Shown piece by piece: positions 25,135-32,372 of a stretch of 64,000 nt of DNA. Each line of letters opens with the position of its first letter. The first letter of the stretch is position 1. The stretch is from assembly GCA_963792075.1 (NCBI GenBank), contig CAWBUW010000002.1, positions 124,001 through 188,000 on the forward strand, read 5' to 3'. Made by a program: the position numbers and the translations under genes. Under the pieces are notes generated by a model that was given only the letters and a program-made list of their open reading frames with translations, made no database searches and was not told where the DNA came from. This DNA is from CAWBUW01 sp963792075 (GTDB lineage Bacteria > Chloroflexota > Anaerolineae > Anaerolineales > UBA4823).

Positions 25135-27171
25135 ATGAAATCCAAGATCGGAAACCTTTTTGTAGGTATCCTTATTTTGCTCATGGCGAGCTGCCGCCCA
25201 TTGCCTCGACCACCCGACACTCCCGTTGCTCCATCCGCTGCTCAAATCTCCCCGGCAGTTCCCACTTTGCGCCCTTCGATAACTCCACACCTTGCCACCG
25301 CAACGCCAACTTCAGCGCCGTCGCCGACCCTGACCGCCACGCAGTCCTCACCGGTGAGCCTCTCTCCCATTCTACACAGCAGTTGGACGTCCTTCACGAA
25401 TGCCAATTACATCGATACAATGTTGATCGATCACGCTGGTAATCTATGGACGGCTGGCGATGGCGGAGTTGTGCATTGGGACGTCAAAACAGGCACATAT
25501 GTCAAATACACGCCTGAACATGGCTTAGTTGAAGTTCAGGCGATTGCCCAGGGGCAAGATGGGGTCTTGTGGTTTGGCACGCGAGGGTATGGTGTGTTTA
25601 GTTTCGATGGCAGCCAATGGACGCGCTATACCACAAAGGTTGGTTTGTTGAGCAATGTCATCTACAGCGTTGTCGTGACGCCCGATGGGTCAATCTGGTT
25701 CGCTACCGACAAAGGAATCGCCAGGTATGATCATCGATCCTGGACTTCCTACCTCACTACGGAAACCGAGATTCCACTCTCAGGCATTTGGAGGCTGGCT
25801 ATCGCTCCAGATGGAACGTTGTGGGGATTTGGGTATCATTTGGTTTACTTCGACGGAGCGATCTGGATCGAGACCGTTGAACGCCCGGACAAAGGCGGTT
25901 TTCCCGTTGGATTGGCCTTAGCTGCGGACGGGACCGTGTGGATAGGAGGTATGGATGGCGTTTTGCATTACAACGGACAGAATTGGGGTGATTTGTACAG
26001 ACCCTGGAGAAGCTTGACCATCGGGAGCGTCTCGGCAATTGCCGTTGCGCAGGATGGCAGTCTTTGGGTTGGACTGTACATTGATTGCGCTGTTAAATAC
26101 GACTGTGATGCGCTTGATCCTGCTCAAAAGAGTATTCCAGGGGTCTATCGCTACGATGGTAAGCACTGGATCGTGTTCAGCGAACAGGATGGATTAGTAG
26201 ATAACGAAATCTGTTCGATTGTGGCCGGGCTTGATGGGAGTATGTGGTTTGGTTCTTGTTCTCAGGGCGTCTCTCGCTTCGATGGGCAAAGCTGGACAAC
26301 TTTTCAAACAAAGAATGAGCCTCCTGCGAACTTCATAGGAAAAGTCAATGTATCGGATCCGGAGAATGTATGGATTGGGCCCTGGCAATATCCTTGGGGT
26401 GTTGCCCATTACGATGGCCAGGAGTGGGTGATGTACAACAGCGTCAATGACATTGGAACAGCCAATGGAGGCATTGATGCAATCTATTCGAGCTCTAATG
26501 GCGCGGCTTGGTTTGGCGCAATAGGTGCTCTCGTGCAATTCGACGGACATACCTGGGCTAAGTTCAGCCTGTTTGAAAATAATTTGCCGGATGTAGTTTA
26601 TGCGATTACGAGCCTTACAGAGCAAACTTATTTGGTTGGGAGTTCCAATGGGGCGTTTATCTTCGACGCGCAGCGATGGGCTATCCTCCAAGAATTCGAG
26701 GAGTTAAAGGGATATAGCGTTGACTTTCTTCTTGTGCATCCTGATCGGTCTCTTTGGTTTGGTGTTTCAGGTCAAGGAATTTACGTTTATCAGAACCAGG
26801 TATGGAAGCATTATTCGCAGGTCGATGGGTTGCCCTCCGATGATATCACCTCCCTGGGCGTCCAGCCTGATGGGACGGTATGGGCTGCGGCATGGGAAGG
26901 TATAGCTCGTTTTGACGGCACGCGCTGGACAGCTTTTACGAAGGAATTTGCAGATAACGCTGTGACCTCACTCGTTGTTGGCGGGGACGGAGTAATTTGG
27001 GTTGGAACCCAAGGAGGACTTTTTAGTTTCGATGGTCAGGCGTGGACCACCTACTCCGAAGAAGATGGTTTGGTCAATAGCGGGATCTATGATTTAGCTG
27101 TCGATTCAAGCGGAGCAATCTGGATTGCGACTTATGCAGGGCTTTCCCGCTACATACCATCCAAGCCATGA
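25135..27171 (+). CDS. Lipoprotein with two-component-regulator-type beta-propeller repeats
   Basis: A 678-residue protein with lipobox LMASC at about residue 21, a Thr/Pro linker, and at least ten repeats of the Reg_prop type (LWFGTRGYGVFSFDGSQWT, SIWFATDKGIARYD, TVWIGGMDGVLHYNGQNW and so on), predicting one or two seven-bladed propellers on the outer face. In hybrid two-component systems such propellers are sensor domains; here there is no kinase or membrane helix at the C-terminus, so it is a free surface sensor or binding protein. ATG 25135 has GGGAGAG upstream; an overlapping frame starting at 25008 lacks family features. Confidence 0.85.
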   Translation: MKSKIGNLFVGILILLMASCRPLPRPPDTPVAPSAAQISPAVPTLRPSITPHLATATPTSAPSPTLTATQSSPVSLSPILHSSWTSFTNANYIDTMLIDHAGNLWTAGDGGVVHWDVKTGTYVKYTPEHGLVEVQAIAQGQDGVLWFGTRGYGVFSFDGSQWTRYTTKVGLLSNVIYSVVVTPDGSIWFATDKGIARYDHRSWTSYLTTETEIPLSGIWRLAIAPDGTLWGFGYHLVYFDGAIWIETVERPDKGGFPVGLALAADGTVWIGGMDGVLHYNGQNWGDLYRPWRSLTIGSVSAIAVAQDGSLWVGLYIDCAVKYDCDALDPAQKSIPGVYRYDGKHWIVFSEQDGLVDNEICSIVAGLDGSMWFGSCSQGVSRFDGQSWTTFQTKNEPPANFIGKVNVSDPENVWIGPWQYPWGVAHYDGQEWVMYNSVNDIGTANGGIDAIYSSSNGAAWFGAIGALVQFDGHTWAKFSLFENNLPDVVYAITSLTEQTYLVGSSNGAFIFDAQRWAILQEFEELKGYSVDFLLVHPDRSLWFGVSGQGIYVYQNQVWKHYSQVDGLPSDDITSLGVQPDGTVWAAAWEGIARFDGTRWTAFTKEFADNAVTSLVVGGDGVIWVGTQGGLFSFDGQAWTTYSEEDGLVNSGIYDLAVDSSGAIWIATYAGLSRYIPSKP

Positions 27172-27333
27172 TAAGAGATGCGTCCACCTGTGCCGATTAT
27201 CGAGACTTGACGGCCGGAATGTGTCACCCGATAGTGAAGAAGTAGAGCCTGGTGATGCTGCAGCTTATCCTTATTCAGCCGGCTTTTTTGATAATAAAAA
27301 TAATCCCTTTACTTTAGATCCGGGGATGTGTCC

Positions 27334-27954
27334 ATGAACAAATGGTTAATTCTCTCCATAAGTTTCGTCATTCTTATTGGATGTCAAAAAATTTCTGCAT
27401 TATCGCCAACATCGACACCTCTACCGGGATGGCAAACTCTGACCAGTGACCTTTTGATAAAGGGTAATTCCTTCCCAGATGGATGGAGCCTCCAGCGAAA
27501 TTGGCCTGATGGATCTCTTACAGACCCTACAATTAACCATGTAGTTCGTAGTTGGTATGATGGGCATTCTGGAGGGAGTGATCAGTCCATCTGGCGTGCA
27601 TACTCGCTGGAAGATGCTCGGACTTGGTATATTGAGGTTGTAGAAAAATACACGGGGTTGGGTGTCACCCCAAATGCTTTTACAACATTGGAACCGTTAG
27701 TCACTCCTGCAGAAATCAAATTTAGCAGTCAAATTGCGGATGAGTTTATCTTTTTGTGTGGCACCGTTGATCGGCCTATCTGTGAAGTAGTTGCACGTTA
27801 TCGAAATTATGTAGTATTACTTGAGGCAGACTGGAAAAGAGTAGAGATAGACGGGAAAGAAACTTCAGGTCTAACAATAGAGGAGTTCGAGTCGCTGGTT
27901 ATTGAAATGGATACAGTTTTTATAGAATTCTTTGCTGAGTTCCCATCACCCTGA
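27334..27954 (+). CDS. Lipoprotein of unknown function
   Basis: A 206-residue lipoprotein (MNKWLILSISFVILIGCQK, lipobox ILIGC). The mature part contains Trp-rich motifs (SFPDGWSLQRNW, SWYDGHSGGSDQSIWRAY) and mixed alpha/beta pattern. I recognise no family. ATG 27334 with GGGGA upstream is preferred to the GTG two codons before. It lies in a run of orphan lipoproteins whose sequence is clearly more A+T-rich than the flanking core genes. Confidence 0.65.
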   Translation: MNKWLILSISFVILIGCQKISALSPTSTPLPGWQTLTSDLLIKGNSFPDGWSLQRNWPDGSLTDPTINHVVRSWYDGHSGGSDQSIWRAYSLEDARTWYIEVVEKYTGLGVTPNAFTTLEPLVTPAEIKFSSQIADEFIFLCGTVDRPICEVVARYRNYVVLLEADWKRVEIDGKETSGLTIEEFESLVIEMDTVFIEFFAEFPSP

Positions 27955-28029
27955 TCGATTACCCGATGAATAATGGCCAGGGTCTTTGGATGGCCATAGG
28001 AAATCAGAGGCTGGCAGAGGAGCGAAAAA

Positions 28030-28599
28030 ATGGATATGAAACCGCAAGTTCAAGCTGTTATGCGACACCTTGCGAATATGGAGTTAAAGCCCAAAAATGA
28101 CACGGTCTATTCAAAATGGATTGAAGATCCGGTCAAGCATTTGGCTTCACATACGGTTGAAATTGCTTCCAGAACGATCATGGGATTTCTAGGTGAATAT
28201 GGGAGAGGGGTTTTAAGGAAAGAGGTTATTATTCAAGACGCTTACAGCAACATCCTAACCCCCGATATCTTCCTTGGAGATTTTTCATGGGCCATCGACA
28301 CGACTATCAAGGAAAACAAGTATGCGCGCTTCAAAACTCCTCCGGCTGAATCGACTGACAAAGATGTAGCCAGGGAAGTTTCCAAAAAGGCTTTACAATT
28401 GAATTACGAGGATGCCATAAATTTTATGGGGGAAATCGCCGGAGCCTGGGTGCTAACGTATCCGATCATTTCACTGAAGAAGGAAAAGTATGTTGCCAAA
28501 ATATTTCACTCTAAGAGAGGTTGGCCGAGAAAAGAGGAAGATTATGTTTTCATCCTTCGAAGGGATTTAGAGACGGAAATATTTGAATGGTATAGGTGA
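28030..28599 (+). CDS. Protein of unknown function near an Rhs relic
   Basis: A 189-residue soluble protein with GAGGAG nine bases before the ATG. No signal peptide. It has a hydrophilic N-terminus and segments such as TPDIFLGDFSWAIDTTIKEN and EDAINFMGEIAGAWVLTYPI. I recognise no family. Placement just before an Rhs fragment suggests a toxin-immunity remnant, but this rests on location only. Confidence 0.5.
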   Translation: MDMKPQVQAVMRHLANMELKPKNDTVYSKWIEDPVKHLASHTVEIASRTIMGFLGEYGRGVLRKEVIIQDAYSNILTPDIFLGDFSWAIDTTIKENKYARFKTPPAESTDKDVAREVSKKALQLNYEDAINFMGEIAGAWVLTYPIISLKKEKYVAKIFHSKRGWPRKEEDYVFILRRDLETEIFEWYR

Positions 28600-28747
28600 A
28601 ATTCACCCGGCAAGTATTGTGCTCACCTGCAATGGCTCGAAACATCAACACGGATGTCTGAAGAGAAAGAAGTGGGATGCCGCGAGTAACGGCTTCTCAC
28701 CTACTCCCACTGCCTCGGCTTGAAAGCCATGAAAGAAGCTACGGGAA

Positions 28748-29038
28748 TGAACACCAGGCAATGGGATAATTGGAGGGCAGACCGCGATCATTTATAATTA
28801 CAACGGCGACGGAGACCGCGCGAGACAAACCGTGAATGGCGTAACCACTTCCTACACCCTGGACTTGAATTCCGGCCTGACGCAGGTGCTGGCCGGGGAT
28901 GACGGCAGCCGCTACGTGTACGGCCTGGGCCGCCTGGCGCAGGTCGGCACGGGCGGCAGATCGTGGATGCACCAATGCCTTAGGGCTAGCAGCAATAGCA
29001 GTATCTCTACCACTAATAGATCTCGGTTTGCGTATTGA
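28748..29038 (+). pseudogene. Rhs/YD-repeat protein fragment
   Basis: An open frame without start codon or signal encodes IIYNYNGDGDRARQTVNGVT, then TSYTLDLNSGLTQVLAGDDG and YVYGLGRLAQVGT, the hallmark of the last YD repeats in Rhs proteins of Chloroflexota. The frame then drifts into unrelated sequence and stops. The body of the Rhs gene is missing, so this is a deletion relic. The gap 28600-29078 holds nothing else I can support. Confidence 0.75.
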
Positions 29039-29078
29039 TGTTCCAGTAAAGATTGACGAACCATAAGGGAGATTGGCA

Positions 29079-29684
29079 ATGTACAAACTCACCTCAAACG
29101 GTGTCACAATCGAGGTAGAGATGGATCTCTTTCTGGCTGTGACCCGTAATACTGTAACAGGCGCTTACGAAGTGGCGAAGAGTATCTATGGCGGCTATCT
29201 TCTTGGATATCCCGGTTCTTTGCTGGGTACCTTCACTGTCCCTTTGGCCAAAGATATTTCGTTCCTCGAAGATATCGCATCGCAAATCGAAGACCAGGAA
29301 CTTCAAGGAGCGCTTCAGAGCATTGTGCAAAACATGCTTGCGCTCTTAGAGAAAGACAAGCACATGGCAAAGTGGGTAGAAGAGTTTACGGGGCTCTCAC
29401 TAAGTGAGATGCGGGCAAACGAGGAATTCTGGAGCCTCCAAAGGTTCAGTGCTGATGGTTTATCTGAAAGTAGCGCTTCCCTTCCAGCATGGGTGGAAGA
29501 CACAGAATATAAGCAGTTTCTCAAGACTGCATCAAAGTATATGGAGGCCTTCCTTCTAAACATAGAGAAAGCAATATCGAGACTTGATGAGCTTCAAGAC
29601 AGGAACTATACAGAACGTTCTGAGGACAATATCATCGAAAAAGTGCTTCGTTTTCGCGAGATTTTACGGAGCTACGGAGAGTGA
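29079..29684 (+). CDS. Unknown protein following the Rhs fragment (possible immunity protein)
   Basis: A 201-residue acidic, soluble protein with GGGAG upstream of ATG 29079. The N-terminus is beta-like (MYKLTSNGVTIEVEMDLFLA), the rest helical. A small protein just behind the variable tip of an Rhs gene is usually the cognate immunity protein; here the toxin domain is gone, so the role is inferred only from position. No family is recognised. Confidence 0.55.
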   Translation: MYKLTSNGVTIEVEMDLFLAVTRNTVTGAYEVAKSIYGGYLLGYPGSLLGTFTVPLAKDISFLEDIASQIEDQELQGALQSIVQNMLALLEKDKHMAKWVEEFTGLSLSEMRANEEFWSLQRFSADGLSESSASLPAWVEDTEYKQFLKTASKYMEAFLLNIEKAISRLDELQDRNYTERSEDNIIEKVLRFREILRSYGE

Positions 29685-29704
29685 ATTCGGGCTCTCTGGG
29701 AATC

Positions 29705-29781
29705 GCCGTGGTAGGGCGGTATGTGGGGGTGTTTTGCGGGCTTTGCCCGCAAAACACCCCCACATACCGCCCTACCACGGC
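29705..29781. repeat. 37-bp perfect palindrome with TTT loop
   Basis: Arms 29705-29741 and 29745-29781 are exact reverse complements over 37 bases around TTT (centre GCGGGC-TTT-GCCCGC). Imperfect complementarity continues outward to GAATTC on both sides (about 29683 and 29804). It is the longest perfect stem in the window. It follows the 29684 stop by 20 bases. No T-run follows. Confidence 0.95.
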
Positions 29782-29852
29782 AACTCCCAATGAACCTGAA
29801 TTCGGTAAAAGCAGTTGTGATACAATCTTCCTACTCGCTTGGAGGATAGGCA

Positions 29853-30032
29853 ATGCTGGAGACCGACTTGAGCGCCGGGGGAGTGCCGGTCGCTGGGCAG
29901 AGAAGAGAACATCTCTCCTCTGCCCCTCTTGTTTTTCATGTTCACCTAGCAGCCTGTCTCGCCGACAGGCTGCTAGGTTCAAATCCTTGGATACACCCCA
30001 CGTTCCGCAGTGATTTGGAGGCAACCAGGTGA
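29853..30032 (+). CDS. Possible 59-residue small protein
   Basis: ATG 29853 is preceded by GGAGG at seven bases and by an extended -10 (TGA-TACAAT, 29818-29826). The frame encodes MLETDLSAGGVPVAGQRREH and 39 more residues without recognisable features. It crosses two strong hairpins, so the locus may instead be a small RNA ending near 29937. The remainder of 29685-30081 is palindromic sequence. Confidence 0.25.
   Translation: MLETDLSAGGVPVAGQRREHLSSAPLVFHVHLAACLADRLLGSNPWIHPTFRSDLEATR
29895..29937 (+). terminator. Hairpin followed by T-run
   Basis: GGGCAGAG (29895-29902) pairs with CTCTGCCC (29918-29925), with inner AGAGA/TCTCT and ACA loop, followed by CTCTTGTTTTT. It looks like an intrinsic terminator on the + strand. 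A transcript from the extended -10 at 29818-29826 to here would be about 105 bases. Confidence 0.45.
29945..29977. repeat. 14-bp perfect inverted repeat
   Basis: CCTAGCAGCCTGTC (29945-29958) and GACAGGCTGCTAGG (29964-29977) around TCGCC. No T-run follows. The GGTTCAAATCC next to it recalls a tRNA T-arm, but no cloverleaf can be built. Confidence 0.7.
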
Positions 30033-30081
30033 ATGCACGGATTTCTTGCGCCAAGGATATTCAATTGATGCGAGGAATGGC

Positions 30082-30459
30082 GTGAAGAAAAAATTCAAAC
30101 CTCTCCCATTTCTGGTACGGATGATCGTTTTGGCTCTATTCATCGCTCCTTTTTGCCTGAATCAAATCTGGTACGTAGGCGGGGGGGACTGGCTGTATTG
30201 GTTATCAAGTTATCTATGTTATTCGCAGATACTCTATGTGGGCATCCTCATGGTATTGGTTCCCCGGCAGTTTCGGGCCTGGCTGAATCGAGATCCATGG
30301 ACTGGCTCCAGTGAAGGTCGACCCGAAAATTGGAACAAGCTCAGGCATTGGGGCATATTGTTCTTTGGAGTCGTGTTTATCATCATTGGATTGATCTCAT
30401 TATCCGTAATCACCATTCAAATTATGCGAGGATGCGCTCCACTGTCCGATTGTTTCTAG
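30082..30459 (+). CDS. Small membrane protein of unknown function
   Basis: About 125 residues with three hydrophobic segments (LVRMIVLALFIAPFCLNQIW, LYWLSSYLCYSQILYVGILM, WGILFFGVVFIIIGLISLSV). GTG 30082 has GCGAGG seven bases upstream and is followed by a basic start (VKKKFKPLPF), which fits an inside-positive N-terminus. The longer frame from 30010 lacks such support. No family is recognised. Confidence 0.55.
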   Translation: MKKKFKPLPFLVRMIVLALFIAPFCLNQIWYVGGGDWLYWLSSYLCYSQILYVGILMVLVPRQFRAWLNRDPWTGSSEGRPENWNKLRHWGILFFGVVFIIIGLISLSVITIQIMRGCAPLSDCF

Positions 30460-30575
30460 ATTACCATTCACGTTTCTACTTCGACCACCGCTCGATCCCG
30501 ATGGCAGCCAACAACGCCCATGAGAATGTTTAGGAGATTGGTAATCAAAGCAGCATACCGATAGGATAGGAAAGT

Positions 30576-31562
30576 ATGGAAATTAATCCAGTACCTATTA
30601 CAGCCAAATTCATATTGTTGGTTTGCCTGGTTGGCATACTTGGGTGCAGTATCACGAACACGTCTATCTCCCCTAGGCCAACAACAGAGCAACTTCAGAC
30701 ATTGGAATCAACGGTCAAGTTTGGTGAGCTAACTACACCATCTGCTCCAACTCTTGTTATGACTGCCACACGACAACCTCTGACAGCCAGTCTTACTCAT
30801 ACAGCAGTCAGTAAAACCTCTACGGCTGTACCAAGCCCCATATGGACACCTTTGCCTACGCTTGATCCAGAACAGGCCATAAGTTTTACTGAAAACCTCA
30901 TGGTGGAAAACGCCGGATGCAGGCTGCCCTGCTTGTGGGGGATTGTGCCTGACAAGTCTTCTTGGATAGAGACGGAGCAATTTGTGAGGAGTTTTGCTAC
31001 CCACGTAGGGCAAGGAGGTGGAGGTTGGATCAAGGAAAATGGCAAGAACATCCTGGCAACGAACTACACAGTAGAATATCAGACGCGTGAAAATCCTGGA
31101 TCAATCTTATTTGATGTACAAGATGGAATAATTACCAGCATTTCGGTCAGTGACATGGGAACGCATTTATTCTACCCCCTACAAACTTTTCTTTTAGAAT
31201 ATGGAAGCCCAGAAGAGATATTCATTAACACGTATTCCGATTATTATGGGGACGGTGTTTTGCCTTTCGATATTGCTTTGTTTTACCCGGATCAAGGGAT
31301 ATCGATGATTTTCTGGCTCCAGGGCAAGAGAGACGGGAATATCGTTCGCGGATGTATTGATCCAACCACAGACCCGATTCTCGATCTTTGGACGCCAGAA
31401 AGAAATTGGCCTTTTGAATATCTACAGCCATTTGGCCTTGATACCGGAAAGGAAAAAACTCTCGAAGCAGCAACAGAAATGGATATTAATACGTTTTATG
31501 ATATTGCCACAACATCCTCAGGAACAATATGTATTGAAACCCCAGCGGATCTTTGGCCTTGA
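30576..31562 (+). CDS. Lipoprotein of unknown function
   Basis: A 328-residue lipoprotein with lipobox GILGC (about residue 24), a Ser/Thr linker to residue 100 and a mature domain starting near NAGCRLPCLWGIVPDKSSW. The CxxPCxWG motif with two close cysteines recurs in Chloroflexota lipoproteins in my recollection, but I cannot name the family. A palindrome of the TATCCGAAAA type lies 74 bases downstream. Confidence 0.6.
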   Translation: MEINPVPITAKFILLVCLVGILGCSITNTSISPRPTTEQLQTLESTVKFGELTTPSAPTLVMTATRQPLTASLTHTAVSKTSTAVPSPIWTPLPTLDPEQAISFTENLMVENAGCRLPCLWGIVPDKSSWIETEQFVRSFATHVGQGGGGWIKENGKNILATNYTVEYQTRENPGSILFDVQDGIITSISVSDMGTHLFYPLQTFLLEYGSPEEIFINTYSDYYGDGVLPFDIALFYPDQGISMIFWLQGKRDGNIVRGCIDPTTDPILDLWTPERNWPFEYLQPFGLDTGKEKTLEAATEMDINTFYDIATTSSGTICIETPADLWP

Positions 31563-31635
31563 AAAAGCAAGTACGTTGCCGGAAAATGGGCTAACACTAA
31601 CCCGTTCTTCAATAACATCTAATCGTTTGCGCTTA

Positions 31636-31725
31636 GTATCTATCCGAAAAATGAATTTTGTTTGGTCGTGTGTGTGGCGGCATAGCCGCCACACACACGA
31701 CCAAAATAATTTTCGGATAGGTTCT
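31636..31725. repeat. MITE-like palindromic element with TATCCGAAAA ends
   Basis: Inner perfect stem of 21 bp (31661-31681 and 31685-31705, loop ATA) with core GTGTGGCGGC-ATA-GCCGCCACAC. Outer ends TATCCGAAAA (31641-31650) and TTTTCGGATA (31710-31719) are exact inverted repeats. The right end read on the minus strand (TTTAGAACCTATCCGAAAAT) matches the left end of the copy at 39086-39104 at all but one base. Confidence 0.85.
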
Positions 31726-31743
31726 AAATAAATTGGATGTGAG

Positions 31744-31890
31744 ATGAAAAAGAAAACGCTTCGCTTTGGTTTACTTGTCATGTTTTTGGGCCTTGCTGTT
31801 GGCTGTCAAACTGCCCCTGCTGAAACGGAAGTTCGATCATCCTCTCCAATTAATGGACAAATAGCGTTTTGTGGGAGGAAAGCAGATTGA
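31744..31890 (+). CDS. Short lipoprotein, probably truncated
   Basis: A 48-residue frame beginning MKKKTLRFGLLVMFLGLAVG and CQTAP: a complete lipoprotein signal (lipobox AVGC) followed by a linker and SPINGQIAF. The last motif is how some WD40/TolB-like lipoproteins begin their repeat domain, so this may be a stub left after deletion. Its stop overlaps the next ATG (TGATG), so translation coupling is possible. Confidence 0.5.
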   Translation: MKKKTLRFGLLVMFLGLAVGCQTAPAETEVRSSSPINGQIAFCGRKAD

Positions 31891-32258
31891 TGAAATCTAA
31901 GAATATATCAATCTTAATTATTATCCTGCTCGTGTTTATCATCTTGTGTTTGAGTGGAATTCTTGTTTACCGTTTGAATGAGCAAAGGAAGAATGAGTTC
32001 CGATGTTTTGTAAACAACGAGCTGCTACAGACTGGAATGACGCGTGCAGAAGTTGAGCAAATATTGAGCCGGTTTGGGGAGTATCAATCAGCTGAAAGTC
32101 ATTTTCCAGGTGGATATTTCCGACTAAGAATTGTTTACCAAAATCGGGCTACATATGATCGCTTTGGTGGCGATTTTATCATCGAGTTTGCTAATGACAA
32201 TTACCTTGGTATATGGCTCCCATACGGTGTTGGAGAATCAAAAGCATTCTGCAAATAA
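31890..32258 (+). CDS. Small membrane-anchored protein of unknown function
   Basis: A 122-residue protein with one N-terminal helix (ISILIIILLVFIILCLSGIL) and a short extracytoplasmic domain with TGMTRAEVEQILSRFGEY, which resembles the SmpA/OmlA-type (BLIP-like) motif where a turn precedes an EVEQILG-like helix. I suggest such a fold with low confidence. Start ATG 31890 overlaps the preceding stop. Confidence 0.55.
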   Translation: MKSKNISILIIILLVFIILCLSGILVYRLNEQRKNEFRCFVNNELLQTGMTRAEVEQILSRFGEYQSAESHFPGGYFRLRIVYQNRATYDRFGGDFIIEFANDNYLGIWLPYGVGESKAFCK

Positions 32259-32372
32259 TCGTTCCCGTAGGGAAGTGAAGAATTCTGGTCTATTCGAGAA
32301 TGCTAAGGCATTGGTGGTATAGATAATGACAGTTTATCTTAACCGCCTCCTCAAGCCTCCTCCCAACCTTAA

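Noticed and set aside
25008..25442. 144-residue frame ahead of the propeller lipoprotein
   Set aside because: It overlaps the lipoprotein gene in another frame and lacks motifs; the 25135 frame has signal peptide, lipobox and repeats.
29945..29990. tRNA-like GGTTCAAATCC next to a stem
   Set aside because: No acceptor stem, D-arm or seven-base anticodon loop can be built.
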